A DNA stretch of 64,000 nt from Streptomyces sp. SM10 (GCF_002910915.1 NZ_NEUF01000186.1:66494-130493), one strand, 5' to 3'. Positions 26,480-36,467 are shown, counted from the stretch's first letter. Notes: generated by a model from the letters alone, not told the origin. Translations and numbers: made by a program.

Positions 26480-26513
26480 CGAAGGCCCCCACCGTCTCCG
26501 GTGGGGGCCTTCG
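26480..26513 (-). terminator. tRNA-Ile terminator
   Basis: Perfect 15-bp stem CGAAGGCCCCCACCG and its complement with a 4-nt loop, directly 3' of the tRNA. Confidence 0.9.
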
Positions 26514-26519
26514 TTCTGG

Positions 26520-26593
26520 TGGGGCTAACAGGATTTGAACCTGTGACCTCATCCTTATCAGGGATGCGCTCTAACCAACTGAGCTATAGCCCC
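26520..26593 (-). tRNA. tRNA-Ile (anticodon GAT)
   Basis: A 74-nt cloverleaf on the minus strand: acceptor GGGGCTA, D-arm AGCTCAGTTGGTTAGAGC, anticodon stem CATCC/GGATG with loop CTGATAA, T-loop GTTCAAATC, discriminator A. CCA is not encoded. Confidence 0.97.
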
Positions 26594-26618
26594 GCCGCGC
26601 TGTTGCGCTGACTTCTGA

Positions 26619-26647
26619 AGATTAGCGCACGTCGGGGCCAGTCCCAA
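26619..26647 (-). promoter_or_regulatory. tRNA-Ile promoter
   Basis: On the minus strand, TTGGGA, a 17-bp spacer and TAATCT, with the -10 ending 25 bp upstream of the tRNA 5' end. Confidence 0.6.
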
Positions 26648-26664
26648 AATCGATACCCGGCGCC

Positions 26665-27351
26665 CTACTCGTCCTCGGCGAGAGTGAGCTCCACACCGCC
26701 CACGAAGCCGGCCGACAGGTTGTAGATGAACGCGCCCAGCGTCGCCAGCGCCGTGGCCAGCACCACGTCGATCACCGCGATGACCGAGGTGAAGATGAGG
26801 ACGCGTGGCAGCGACAGGAACGACTGCAGATCGAAGCCGTTGCTCTCGTTCGAGCCGGTGGCCTCGCTGATCGTGCCGCCCACGGTGGAGAAGACGCCCA
26901 TCGCGTCCATCACCATCCACAGGACGGCGGCCGCGACCACCGTGCAGATGCCGAGCGCGATGGAGAGCAGGAAACTGACCTTCATCACCGACCACGGGTC
27001 GGCCTTCGCCACCCGCAGACGCGCCTTGCGGGTACGCGGAGTGGTCCGCGCCCCCGTGCGGGGCAGCCGGGTCGCCTGCGCGCCCCCTGCGCCCTGCACA
27101 CCGCCCTGTGTGCCTCCGCCCTGCGTACCGCCCGCAGGCGACTGGTACGCCTGGGGCGGGTGGTAGGGCCCCGCCAGCCCCGGTGCGGGCTCGCGCTCGC
27201 CGGGCAACGGCCCGGTCGCGTAGCCCTCGTACTGCGGCTGAGGTCCCCGAGTGTCCGTCACAGTGCCCCCTTGGGAGTCCGTGGCAGGGCCACGGGCGCC
27301 GTTCGCGCCGGCTTCGGAAGCGGCCGAACCGGCGCCCGTGGCTCCACTCAC
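26665..27351 (-). CDS. DUF3566 family transmembrane protein
   Basis: 228 residues: a long Pro/Gly/Gln-rich cytoplasmic N-terminus (to about 110), then the conserved DUF3566 domain with two membrane helices (about 127-155 and 185-212) and an acidic end (ELTLAEDE). It is located directly after gyrA (3-bp gap), the position held by its orthologues across actinobacteria, and is probably cotranscribed with gyrBA. Function unknown. Confidence 0.9.
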   Translation of the reverse strand: MSGATGAGSAASEAGANGARGPATDSQGGTVTDTRGPQPQYEGYATGPLPGEREPAPGLAGPYHPPQAYQSPAGGTQGGGTQGGVQGAGGAQATRLPRTGARTTPRTRKARLRVAKADPWSVMKVSFLLSIALGICTVVAAAVLWMVMDAMGVFSTVGGTISEATGSNESNGFDLQSFLSLPRVLIFTSVIAVIDVVLATALATLGAFIYNLSAGFVGGVELTLAEDE

Positions 27352-27354
27352 GCT

Positions 27355-29982
27355 CTACTCCTCGTGCTCCCCGGCCGAAGGCGCCGTGCCCTCGACTGTG
27401 CCCTCGACCACGCTCTCGGCATGGGCCTCGACCGTGGCGCCTTCGGCTTCATCGGTCCCGTCGACCTCTTCGGCCTCACGACCGGCCTCGGCGTTGCGCG
27501 CGATACCGACGACGGCATCGCGCTTGCCCAGATTGATCAGTTGGACGCCCATGGTGTCACGGCCCGTCTCCCTGACTTCATTGACTCGCGTACGAATCAC
27601 ACCACCGCCGAGCGTGATGGCGAGGATCTCGTCCGCTTCCTCCACCACCAGCGCGCCGACGAGCGAACCCCGGTCCTCGACGATCTTGGCGGCTTTGATG
27701 CCCAGACCGCCGCGTCCCTGGACGCGGTACTCGTCGACGTCGGTCCGCTTCGCGTACCCACCGTCGGTGGCAGTGAACACGAACGTACCGGGCCGGACAA
27801 CATTCATCGAGAGGAGTTCGTCGCCCTCGCGGAAACTCATGCCCTTCACACCGGAGGTCGCACGGCCCATCGGGCGCAGCGCGTCGTCCGTGGCGGTGAA
27901 CCTGATCGACTGGGCCTTCCTGCTGATGAGCAGCAGGTCGTCCTCGGCCGACACCAGCTCCGCGCCGATCAGCTCGTCGTCGCTGCCGTCCTGCGTCTCG
28001 CGCAGGTTGATGGCGATGACGCCGCCCGAGCGGGGCGAGTCGTAGTCCTTGAGCGCCGTCTTCTTCACCAGACCGCCCTTGGTGGCCAGGATCAGGTAGG
28101 GAGCCGCCTCGTAGTCGCGGATCGCCAGGATCTGCGCGATCTGCTCGTCCGGCTGGAACGCCAGGAGGTTCGCCACGTGCTGTCCGCGCGCGTCCCGGCC
28201 GGCGTCCGGCAGTTCGTACGCCTTGGCCCGGTAGACCCGGCCCTTGTTCGTGAAGAACAGCAGCCAGTGGTGCGTCGTCGACACGAAGAAGTGGTCGACG
28301 ATGTCGTCTTCCCTGAGCTTCGTGCCGCGCACGCCCTTGCCGCCGCGCTTCTGCGAGCGGTAGTCGTCCGTCTTGGTGCGCTTGACGTACCCGCCGCGCG
28401 AGATGGTGACGACGATGTCTTCCTCGGCGATGAGGTCCTCGACCGACATGTCGCCTTCGAAGGGAACCAGCTTGGAGCGCCGGTCGTCGCCGAACTTGTC
28501 GACGATCGCCGCCAGTTCCTCACTGACGATCTCCCTCTGCTTCGCGGGGGAGGCCAGGATCCCGTTGTACTCGTTGATCTTCGCCTGGAGCTCGTCGTGC
28601 TCGGCGGTGATCTTCTGGTGCTCCAGTGCGGCGAGGCGCCGCAGCTGCATCTCCAGGATCGCGTTCGCCTGGAGTTCGTCGATCTCCAGCAGGCCCATCA
28701 GGCCCTCGCGCGCGATCTCCACCGTGTTGCTGCGGCGGATGAGGGCGATGACCTCGTCGATGGCGTTCAGGGCCTTGAGGAGGCCGCGCAGGATGTGCGC
28801 CCGCTCCTCGGCCTTGCGCAGCCGGAACTTCGTCCGCCGGACGATGACCTCGATCTGGTGCGTCACCCAGTGACGGATGAACGCGTCGATCGACAGGGTG
28901 CGCGGGACCCCGTCGACGAGCGCCAGCATGTTGGCGCCGAAGTTCGACTGGAGGTCGGTGTGCTTGTACAGGTTGTTCAGGACGACCTTGGCGACCGCGT
29001 CCCGCTTGAGCACGACGACCAGGCGCTGTCCCGTGCGCGAGGACGTCTCGTCACGGACGTCCGCGATACCGCCGACCTTGCCGTCCTTCACGAGGTCGGC
29101 GATCTTCTGCGCGAGGTTGTCGGGGTTGGTCTGGTACGGGAGCTCCGTGACGACCAGGCACTGCCGGCCCTGGATCTCCTCGACCGCGACGACCGCGCGC
29201 ATCGTGATGGAGCCACGGCCCGTACGGTACGCCTCCTCGATGCCCTTGCGGCCCACGACCAGCGCGCCGGTCGGGAAGTCCGGACCCTTGATCCGCTCGA
29301 TCAGTGCGTCCAGGAGCTCCTCGTGCGAGGCCTCCGGGTGCTCCAGGTACCACTGCGCACCGGCGGCGACCTCGCGCAGGTTGTGCGGCGGGATGTTGGT
29401 CGCCATACCGACCGCGATGCCCGCGGAACCGTTCACCAGGAGGTTCGGGAAGCGCGCCGGCAGGACCGTCGGCTCCTGGTTGCGGCCGTCGTAGTTGTCC
29501 TGGAAGTCGACGGTCTCCTCGTCGATGTCCCGAACCATCTCCATGGACAGCGGCATCATCTTGCACTCGGTGTACCGCATGGCCGCGGCCGGGTCGTTGC
29601 CCGGGGAACCGAAGTTGCCGTTGGAGTCCACCAGCGGCATGCGCATCGACCAGTGCTGCGCCAGTCGCACGAGCGCGTCGTAGATCGAGGAGTCGCCGTG
29701 CGGGTGGTACGTACCCATGACGTCACCGACGACGCGGGCGCACTTGTAGAAGCCCTTCTCGGGCCGGTAGCCACCGTCGTACATCGCGTACAGCACCCGG
29801 CGGTGGACGGGCTTCAGACCGTCCCTCACGTCGGGCAGCGCACGCGACACGATGACGGACATCGCGTAGTCGAGGTAGGAGCGCTGCATCTCCGTCTCGA
29901 GCCCGACGGGCTCGACACGCATGCCCACGCCCGGGACGGCGGGCTCCTCTTCGGGCATCACAGGGGTGTTCTCGTCGGCCAT
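27355..29982 (-). CDS. gyrA: DNA gyrase subunit A
   Basis: Breakage-reunion subunit of gyrase, 875 aa. The catalytic tyrosine is Tyr137 in AAMRYTE. The quinolone-determining region reads HPHGDSSIYD (residues 94-102): the position matching E. coli Ser83 is Ser98, and Asp102 matches Asp87, so no classical resistance change is visible. The GyrA box QKRGGKGVRG needed for negative supercoiling is present, followed by the beta-pinwheel C-terminal domain and an acidic tail. It lies 67 bp downstream of gyrB on the same strand. Confidence 0.98.
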   Translation of the reverse strand: MADENTPVMPEEEPAVPGVGMRVEPVGLETEMQRSYLDYAMSVIVSRALPDVRDGLKPVHRRVLYAMYDGGYRPEKGFYKCARVVGDVMGTYHPHGDSSIYDALVRLAQHWSMRMPLVDSNGNFGSPGNDPAAAMRYTECKMMPLSMEMVRDIDEETVDFQDNYDGRNQEPTVLPARFPNLLVNGSAGIAVGMATNIPPHNLREVAAGAQWYLEHPEASHEELLDALIERIKGPDFPTGALVVGRKGIEEAYRTGRGSITMRAVVAVEEIQGRQCLVVTELPYQTNPDNLAQKIADLVKDGKVGGIADVRDETSSRTGQRLVVVLKRDAVAKVVLNNLYKHTDLQSNFGANMLALVDGVPRTLSIDAFIRHWVTHQIEVIVRRTKFRLRKAEERAHILRGLLKALNAIDEVIALIRRSNTVEIAREGLMGLLEIDELQANAILEMQLRRLAALEHQKITAEHDELQAKINEYNGILASPAKQREIVSEELAAIVDKFGDDRRSKLVPFEGDMSVEDLIAEEDIVVTISRGGYVKRTKTDDYRSQKRGGKGVRGTKLREDDIVDHFFVSTTHHWLLFFTNKGRVYRAKAYELPDAGRDARGQHVANLLAFQPDEQIAQILAIRDYEAAPYLILATKGGLVKKTALKDYDSPRSGGVIAINLRETQDGSDDELIGAELVSAEDDLLLISRKAQSIRFTATDDALRPMGRATSGVKGMSFREGDELLSMNVVRPGTFVFTATDGGYAKRTDVDEYRVQGRGGLGIKAAKIVEDRGSLVGALVVEEADEILAITLGGGVIRTRVNEVRETGRDTMGVQLINLGKRDAVVGIARNAEAGREAEEVDGTDEAEGATVEAHAESVVEGTVEGTAPSAGEHEE

Positions 29983-30049
29983 TGCTGGTCAAAGTCCTTT
30001 CGCGCTGCGGCTTGGAGGGTCGCCGGACCCTCCTCCTTGTACGGCCGAC

Positions 30050-32095
30050 TCAGATGTCGAGGAAGCGGACGTCCTTGGCGTTGCGCTGGATGAACGAGCG
30101 CCGCGCCTCGACGTCCTCGCCCATCAGCACCGAGAACAGGTCGTCGGCCTGCGCCGCGTCGTCCAGCGTGACCTGGCCCAGCACGCGGTGGTCGACGTCC
30201 ATCGTGGTGACGCGCAGCTCCTCGGCGTTCATCTCACCGAGACCCTTGAAGCGCTGGATCGAGTCTTCCTTGATGCGCTTGCCGTTCTGCTTGCCCAGAG
30301 CCACCAGGGCGTCGCGCTCACGGTCCGAGTACGCGTACTCGAAGTCGTCACGGCCCCACTTGATCTTGTAGAGCGGCGGGCGCGAGAGGTAGACGTGCCC
30401 GGACTCCACCAGCGGTCGCATGAAGCGGAACAGGAAGGTCAGCAGCAGCGTGTTGATGTGCTGGCCGTCGACGTCGGCGTCCGCCATAAGAATGATCTTG
30501 TGATAGCGGAGCTTCTCGATGTCGAAGTCCTCGTGGACCCCGGTGCCGAAGGCCGAGATCAGCGCCTGGACCTCGGTGTTCTGAAGGATCTTGTCGATAC
30601 GGGCCTTCTCGACGTTCAGGATCTTGCCCCGGATCGGCAGGATGGCCTGGTACATCGGGTTACGGCCGGACTTCGCCGAACCACCGGCGGAGTCACCCTC
30701 GACGATGAAGATCTCGCACTTCGTCGGGTCGTTGGACTGGCAGTCGCTGAGCTTTCCGGGCAGCGAGGCGCTCTCCAGGAGCCCCTTGCGCCGGGTCAGG
30801 TCACGGGCCTTGCGGGCCGCGACACGGGCCGTGGACGCCGCGATGCCCTTGCGGATGATGTCGGCGGCCTCGTTGGGGTTCCGGTCGAACCAGTCCGTCA
30901 GCTGCTCGTGGACGACCTTCTGCACGAAGGTCTTCGCCTCGGTGTTGCCGAGCTTGGTCTTCGTCTGGCCCTCGAACTGCGGCTCGCCCAGCTTCACCGA
31001 GATGATCGCCGTCAGACCCTCGCGGACGTCCTCACCGGTGAGGTTGTCGTCCTTCTCGCGGAGCAGCTTCTTGTCGCGCGCGTAACGGTTGACCAGCGAG
31101 GTCAGCGCCGCACGGAAGCCCTCCTCGTGCGTGCCGCCCTCGTGCGTGTGGATCGCGTTGGCGAAGGAGTAGACACCCTCGCTGTACTGCGTGTTCCACT
31201 GCATGGCGATCTCGACCGAGAGGAGACGGTCCTTGTCCTCGGCCTCGATGTCGATCACCGACTGGTGAATGAGCTCTCCCTTGCGGGAGTTGAGGTACTT
31301 GACGAAGTCGACGATGCCGTTCTCGTAGTGGTACGTGACCGTCCGGGTCGACTCCTCGTCGGGGACGTCGACCACCTCGGCGCTGTCCGCTCCCGCCGTG
31401 GCCTTCGCCGCCTCGCGCTCGTCGGTGAGCTTGAGCGTGAGTCCCTTGTTGAGGAACGCCATCTCCTGGAAACGGCGCGAGAGGGTCTCGAAGGAGTAGT
31501 CGGTGGTCTCGAAGACGTCTCCGTCGGCCCAGAAGGAGACGGTCGTCCCCGTCTCGTCGGTGGCCTCGTGACGGGCCAGCGGAGCGGTCGGGACACCGAG
31601 CTTGTAGTCCTGGGTCCAGCGGTAGCCGTCCGTCTTGACCTCCACCGCCACCCGGGTGGACAGGGCGTTGACCACGGACACGCCGACGCCGTGCAGACCG
31701 CCGGAGACGGCGTAACCGCCACCGCCGAACTTTCCGCCCGCGTGCAGGACGGTGAGCACGACCTCGACGGCCGGCTTGCCCTCGGACGGCACGATGCCGA
31801 CCGGGATACCGCGGCCGTTGTCGATCACGCGCACCCCGCCGTCGGCGAGGATCGTGACGTCGATGGTGTCCGCGTGCCCGGCCATCGCCTCGTCGACCGA
31901 GTTGTCGACAACCTCTTGCACGAGGTGGTGGAGACCGCGCTCACCGGTGGACCCGATGTACATACCGGGGCGCTTGCGGACCGCGTCCAGGCCTTCGAGC
32001 ACGGTGATCGCGCTCGCGTCGTACGAGGCGGTCACCTCGCCGTGCTCACCGGCTGTGGACGGGATGTTCTCGTTGGGGTTGCCGGAATCGGCCAC
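30050..32095 (-). CDS. gyrB: DNA gyrase subunit B
   Basis: ATPase subunit of gyrase, about 681 aa. GHKL features include VDNSVDEA, DNGRGIPVG and GLHGVGVSVVN; the TOPRIM block is IVEGDSAGGSAKSGR with MADADVDGQHI. The start GTG (VADSGNPNENIPS) is preceded by AAAGGG; an in-frame GTG at 32119 gives eight more residues and cannot be excluded. It heads gyrB-gyrA-DUF3566. The leader holds one DnaA-box-like 9-mer near the likely promoter. Confidence 0.97.
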   Translation of the reverse strand: MADSGNPNENIPSTAGEHGEVTASYDASAITVLEGLDAVRKRPGMYIGSTGERGLHHLVQEVVDNSVDEAMAGHADTIDVTILADGGVRVIDNGRGIPVGIVPSEGKPAVEVVLTVLHAGGKFGGGGYAVSGGLHGVGVSVVNALSTRVAVEVKTDGYRWTQDYKLGVPTAPLARHEATDETGTTVSFWADGDVFETTDYSFETLSRRFQEMAFLNKGLTLKLTDEREAAKATAGADSAEVVDVPDEESTRTVTYHYENGIVDFVKYLNSRKGELIHQSVIDIEAEDKDRLLSVEIAMQWNTQYSEGVYSFANAIHTHEGGTHEEGFRAALTSLVNRYARDKKLLREKDDNLTGEDVREGLTAIISVKLGEPQFEGQTKTKLGNTEAKTFVQKVVHEQLTDWFDRNPNEAADIIRKGIAASTARVAARKARDLTRRKGLLESASLPGKLSDCQSNDPTKCEIFIVEGDSAGGSAKSGRNPMYQAILPIRGKILNVEKARIDKILQNTEVQALISAFGTGVHEDFDIEKLRYHKIILMADADVDGQHINTLLLTFLFRFMRPLVESGHVYLSRPPLYKIKWGRDDFEYAYSDRERDALVALGKQNGKRIKEDSIQRFKGLGEMNAEELRVTTMDVDHRVLGQVTLDDAAQADDLFSVLMGEDVEARRSFIQRNAKDVRFLDI

Positions 32096-32119
32096 GAAGC
32101 GCCCTTTCTGGCACAGCAC

Positions 32120-32543
32120 AGGCCGTTCTCCGGCTCGCGGGAGCGGCTGCGTCGTTCGGCGTGTATCGACGACTCCCGCGAGGAAGCGGGATTGTCCACC
32201 AGTCTACCGGTAGCGCTGACATGAATGGGGGTTTGCCGGTGCCTGAGTACGCATGTGCCGCCCTGAATGAGCGGTTGACGACTCCCCATATTCGGGAAGG
32301 GCCTCCGAGCGGCTCACGAGGGCATTGCGCGCTTCGGCCTGTCAACCTACGGCTACGGTGAGGGACGCTCTCCGCTCATCAGGGAACGCAAATCAGTCCA
32401 TAGCCGTACAGAGCGGAAACGCGGGGCTACGAACGAACCGGGGCAGAGGTGGATGGAACGGCTCCCGGACCTTGACTGCGCAGGGCGGATCCCGGGCCCT
32501 CCGACGGCCCTCCGACGGCCCTTCGACCGGGCAAAAGCCCTGC
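32120..32543. other. gyrB upstream region, no gene
   Basis: About 420 bp without a convincing gene. On the minus strand there is a possible -10 TAGACT (32201-32206), next to GGTGGACAA (32192-32200), one mismatch from the DnaA consensus. A minus-strand TTGACA lies near 32334, followed 14 nt later by ATGCCCTCGTGA. A short CCGACGGCCC repeat lies at about 32499-32525. Confidence 0.5.
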
Positions 32544-33104
32544 TCAGCCGTAGGTGTCGCCCGGACCCTTGCTCCCTGGAGTCCGGAGAGGACCGAATCT
32601 GCGCTGCGGACCGCCCGGACCGAGCACCTTGATCATGCGCACGGTGCCGTGGCCGAGATCCGTGTTCAGCCTGGCCACCAGCTGCGGGGCCAGCAGCCGC
32701 AGCTGTGTCGCCCACGCCGTCGAATCGCACTGCACCGTCAGAACCCGCTCGGCCGGATCCTCGTCGTACCGCACCGGGACGCAGTGATTGGCCAGGTCGT
32801 CACCGACGATCTGGGGCCAGCGGCCCATCACACCGCCGACGGCCGCCGGGGTCTCCCAGCCACGCTCGGTGATCAGCCGGTTCACCGCCGAGCCCAGGGG
32901 CAGGGGGTCCCGGCCGTCGGATCGGGCGCCCGACCTCAGGCCGCCACCGCGCCGCGCCTGGTTCTTCTGCTGCGCCGCCGCGCCCCGGGCACGAGCCTGC
33001 TCCTTCGCCGCCCGCAGGGCCACACGCGCCAGATCGACACCCGACACCTCCGGCTGCCTGGCCTGGCCGGGCACGGATCCGCCCTCTTCCTCCGGGCCGC
33101 TCAC
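32544..33104 (-). CDS. DUF721 protein (DciA-like helicase loader/operator)
   Basis: 186 residues. The conserved DUF721 core (about 65-160) includes WPQIVGDDLANHC and LTVQCDSTAWATQLRLLAPQLVARLN. Actinobacterial DUF721 proteins correspond to DciA, implicated in loading or activating the replicative helicase DnaB; the variable, charged N-terminus is typical. The 4-bp overlap with recF (ATG within recF's end) makes them an operon. Helicase function is inferred from family membership. Confidence 0.88.
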   Translation of the reverse strand: MSGPEEEGGSVPGQARQPEVSGVDLARVALRAAKEQARARGAAAQQKNQARRGGGLRSGARSDGRDPLPLGSAVNRLITERGWETPAAVGGVMGRWPQIVGDDLANHCVPVRYDEDPAERVLTVQCDSTAWATQLRLLAPQLVARLNTDLGHGTVRMIKVLGPGGPQRRFGPLRTPGSKGPGDTYG

Positions 33105-34231
33105 AGCCGCTCCACCTCCCCGGCGGAGACCGCGTACCGGGCTCCGGCCAGGACACCCGGGACGTCGTCGTCCACTGCGGCCGTCACCAGCACCTGCTCG
33201 CCGGGGGCCACCAGCTCCGCCAGCCGTTCACGGCGACGTGCGTCCAGCTCGGCGAACACGTCGTCGAGCACCAGCACCGGTTCGTTGCCCTCGGTGCGGA
33301 GCAGTTCGTAGGAGGCCAGCCGCAGCGCCAGGGCGTACGACCAGGACTCACCATGGCTCGCGTACCCCTTCGCCGGCATACCGCGCAGGCCCAGCACCAG
33401 GTCGTCACGGTGCGGGCCGACCAGCGTCACCCCGCGCTCGATCTCCTGCTTGCGGGCCTGGACCAGCGCCGCCATCACCTGCTCGTACAGCTCCTCGCGG
33501 GTGCTCGCCGGCTCCACGTCGGAGCCGACCGAGCTGCGGTACTCCAGATTCAGTGGCCCTCCGCCGGGGGCGACGTCCGCGTAGGCCTTGTCCGCCAGCG
33601 GCTGCAGGGTCGCGATCAGGTCCAGCCGCTGCGCCAGCAGCTCGGCCCCCACCCTGCCCAGGTGCTGGTCCCACACGTCCAGGGTGGACAGGTCCATCGA
33701 GCGGCCACCGTGCCGACGGGCCATCGCCGCCGACTTCAGCAGGGTGTTGCGCTGCTTCAGCACTCGCTCGTAGTCGGAGCGCACCCCGGCCATGCGCGGG
33801 GAGCGCGCCGTGATCAGCTCGTCCAGGAAGCGCCGCCGCTCACCCGGATCCCCCTTCACCAGGGCCAGGTCCTCCGGCGCGAACAGCACCGTCCGCACTA
33901 TCCCCAGAACGTCACGTGGCCTGACCTGCGACGACCTGTTGATACGGGCCCGGTTGGCACGCCCCGGATTCAGCTCGAGCTCGATCAGCTGCGAACGCTC
34001 GCCCTGGGTGACCGCGGCCCGCACGACGGCACGCTCCGCACCCATCCGCACCAGGGGGGCGTCGGAGGACACCCGGTGGCTGCCGAGCGTGGCGAGATAG
34101 CCGACGGCCTCCACCAGATTGGTCTTGCCCTGACCGTTGGCCCCCACGAACGCGGTGACGCCCGGGTCGAGAGGAACCTCGACCCGGGCGTACGAGCGGA
34201 AGTCGGCCAGCGAGAGATGCGTGACGTGCAT
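33101..34231 (-). CDS. recF: DNA replication and repair protein RecF
   Basis: SMC-like ATPase of gap repair that helps load RecA. 376 aa with Walker A GANGQGKT (residues 30-37), the signature region near RDDLVLGLRGMPAKGYASHGE, and Walker B VLVLDDVFAELD. Length is normal for the family. It is transcribed with the DUF721 gene and follows gnd and dnaN. Confidence 0.97.
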   Translation of the reverse strand: MHVTHLSLADFRSYARVEVPLDPGVTAFVGANGQGKTNLVEAVGYLATLGSHRVSSDAPLVRMGAERAVVRAAVTQGERSQLIELELNPGRANRARINRSSQVRPRDVLGIVRTVLFAPEDLALVKGDPGERRRFLDELITARSPRMAGVRSDYERVLKQRNTLLKSAAMARRHGGRSMDLSTLDVWDQHLGRVGAELLAQRLDLIATLQPLADKAYADVAPGGGPLNLEYRSSVGSDVEPASTREELYEQVMAALVQARKQEIERGVTLVGPHRDDLVLGLRGMPAKGYASHGESWSYALALRLASYELLRTEGNEPVLVLDDVFAELDARRRERLAELVAPGEQVLVTAAVDDDVPGVLAGARYAVSAGEVERL

Positions 34232-34312
34232 GGTCGCCGACCCTTCCGACTGTGCTCTGCTGTGTACCGCTGTGCCGCGGGCTGTCCACTGCCCGCGGCG
34301 GCTTCCCGCGGG

Positions 34313-35191
34313 CTACTTCTTGTTCTCGACCGCGTGACCGCCGAACTGGTTGCGCAGCGCGGCGATCATCTTCATCTGGGGCGAGTCGTCCTGTCGCGAC
34401 GCGAAGCGCGCGAACAGGGACGCGGTGATCGCCGGCAGCGGCACCGCGTTGTCGATGGCGGCCTCGACCGTCCACCGGCCCTCGCCGGAGTCGGCCGCGA
34501 AGCCACGGAGCTGGTCGAGGTGCTCGTCGTCGTCCAGGGCGTTGACGGCGAGGTCGAGCAGCCAGGAGCGGATGACCGTGCCCTCCTGCCAGGAACGGAA
34601 GACCTCGCGCACGTCGGTGACGGAGTCGACCTTCTCCAGGAGCTCCCAGCCCTCGGCGTAGGCCTGCATCATGGCGTACTCGATGCCGTTGTGGACCATC
34701 TTGGCGAAGTGGCCGGCGCCGACCTTGCCCGCGTGGACGGATCCGAAATCACCCTCGGGCTTCAGGGCGTCGAAGATCGGCTGGACCTTGGCGACGTTCT
34801 CCTCGGTACCGCCGTACATCAGGGCGTAGCCGTTCTCCAGGCCCCAGACACCGCCCGAGACTCCGCAGTCGACGAAGCCGATGTCCTTGATGCCCAGCTC
34901 GACGGCGTGCTTCTCGTCGTCGGTCCAGCGGGAGTTCCCGCCGTCCACCACGATGTCGCCCGGGGAGAGCAGCTCGGCCAGCTCGTCGACGGTGGACTGG
35001 GTCGCGGCACCGGCCGGAACCATCACCCACACGACGCGCGGACCCTTGAGCTTGCCCACAAGCTCTTCGAGGCTGTGGACATCGGCGACGTCCGGGTTGC
35101 GGTCGTAACCGATGACCGTGTGGCCTGCGCGGCGGATGCGCTCGCGCATGTTGCCGCCCATCTTGCCGAGGCCGACGAGACCGAGCTCCAT
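34313..35191 (-). CDS. gnd: 6-phosphogluconate dehydrogenase, decarboxylating (short form)
   Basis: Oxidises 6-phosphogluconate to ribulose 5-phosphate and CO2. 292 aa: nucleotide-binding GLGKMGGN at the N-terminus, VDCGVSGGVWG at the active site and KMVHNGIEY with the catalytic Lys. This is the roughly 300-residue prokaryotic type, often NAD-linked, rather than the 470-residue form. Its insertion between dnaN and recF is the characteristic streptomycete arrangement. Confidence 0.96.
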   Translation of the reverse strand: MELGLVGLGKMGGNMRERIRRAGHTVIGYDRNPDVADVHSLEELVGKLKGPRVVWVMVPAGAATQSTVDELAELLSPGDIVVDGGNSRWTDDEKHAVELGIKDIGFVDCGVSGGVWGLENGYALMYGGTEENVAKVQPIFDALKPEGDFGSVHAGKVGAGHFAKMVHNGIEYAMMQAYAEGWELLEKVDSVTDVREVFRSWQEGTVIRSWLLDLAVNALDDDEHLDQLRGFAADSGEGRWTVEAAIDNAVPLPAITASLFARFASRQDDSPQMKMIAALRNQFGGHAVENKK

Positions 35192-35336
35192 CAGAGATTC
35201 CTTAAGCGTTGTGCCGATTCGTACCCAGGACCGAGCCTACGCCCGGCCGGGGCAGCACGGCGGGGTGCAGCACGGTGGGCCCTCTCTGCGCTGAGCCTGC
35301 CCGCCGGAAGCTGCCATGACAGGGACGACGGCCGGA

Positions 35337-36467
35337 TCAGCCGGAGAGGCGGACCGGCATGATCAGGTACTTGTACGCGTCGTCCGCCTCGGCGTCGACG
35401 GCCGGGCGCCCGCTGAGCAGGGCCGGCTTGGTCGATGTCGTGAACGCGAGCTGGGCGACCGGGGAGTCGATCGCGCTGAGCCCGTCCAGCAGGAAGGTCG
35501 GGTTGAAGGCGATCGAGATGTCGTCGCCCTCGAGCACCGCGTCGACACGCTCCACAGCCTGTGCGTCGTCGCTGGAACCGGCTTCCAGGATCAGCACGCC
35601 CTGCTCGAAGCTGAGTCGCACCGGCGTGTTCCGCTCGGCGACCAGGGCCACACGCTTGACGGCCTCGACGAACGGGGCCGTCTCGATCACCGCGACCGAG
35701 TTGAACTCGGTGGGGAAGAGCGTCCGGTACTTCGGGAGGTCACCCTCGAGCAGCCGCGTGGTCGTACGGCGGCCGGCACCCTCGAAACCGATGAGACCTT
35801 CACCCGCGCCCGAGCCGGACAGCGCCAGCGTCACCGTGTCGCCGCTGGTCAGCGCCTTGGCGGTGTCCAGCAGGGTCTTGGCGGGCACCAGGGCCACTGC
35901 CGAGGCGTCGGGGTTCTCCGGCTTCCAGAGGAACTCACGGACCGCGAAGCGGTAGCGGTCGGTCGACGCGAGGGTGACGGTGTCGCCCTCGATCTCGATC
36001 CGGACGCCGGTCAGGACGGGGAGGGTGTCGTCACGCCCGGCCGCGATGGCGACCTGGGCGGCGGCGGAGGCGAAGACCTCACCGGGGACGGTGCCCGTGG
36101 CGGTCGGCATCTGCGGGAGTGCCGGGTACTCCTCCACCGGAAGGGTGTGGAGCGTGAACCGCGAGGAGCCGCAGACCACCGTGGCCCGTACACCGTCTGT
36201 GGAGATCTCCACGGGGCGGTTGGGGAGGGCGCGGCAGATGTCGGCGAGGAGGCGGCCGGACACGAGCACCGTGCCGTCCTCCTCGACCTCGGCGTCCACC
36301 GAGACCTTGGCCGAGACCTCGTAGTCGAAGCTCGAGAAGCTGAGGGCTCCGTCCTCAGCCTTCAGCAGAAGGCCTGCGAGAACGGGCGCCGGCGGACGGG
36401 CCGGGAGGCTGCGGGCCACCCAGGCCACCGCCTCCGCGAGTACATCGCGCTCCACCCGGATCTTCAC
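35337..36467 (-). CDS. dnaN: DNA polymerase III beta sliding clamp
   Basis: Ring clamp that tethers polymerase and repair proteins; 376 aa, three clamp folds, ending YLIMPVRLSG. The GTG of VKIRVERDVLAEAV, with GGAGGCGG upstream, was chosen; an open extension to 36824 runs into oriC DnaA boxes and is not conserved. It is transcribed away from oriC. Confidence 0.97.
   Translation of the reverse strand: MKIRVERDVLAEAVAWVARSLPARPPAPVLAGLLLKAEDGALSFSSFDYEVSAKVSVDAEVEEDGTVLVSGRLLADICRALPNRPVEISTDGVRATVVCGSSRFTLHTLPVEEYPALPQMPTATGTVPGEVFASAAAQVAIAAGRDDTLPVLTGVRIEIEGDTVTLASTDRYRFAVREFLWKPENPDASAVALVPAKTLLDTAKALTSGDTVTLALSGSGAGEGLIGFEGAGRRTTTRLLEGDLPKYRTLFPTEFNSVAVIETAPFVEAVKRVALVAERNTPVRLSFEQGVLILEAGSSDDAQAVERVDAVLEGDDISIAFNPTFLLDGLSAIDSPVAQLAFTTSTKPALLSGRPAVDAEADDAYKYLIMPVRLSG

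Noticed and set aside
27100..27170. Short GGC/CAG-type repeats in the DUF3566 gene as a possible regulatory repeat
   Set aside because: They encode the Gly/Gln/Thr-rich N-terminal linker (GGTQGG units) and need no other explanation.
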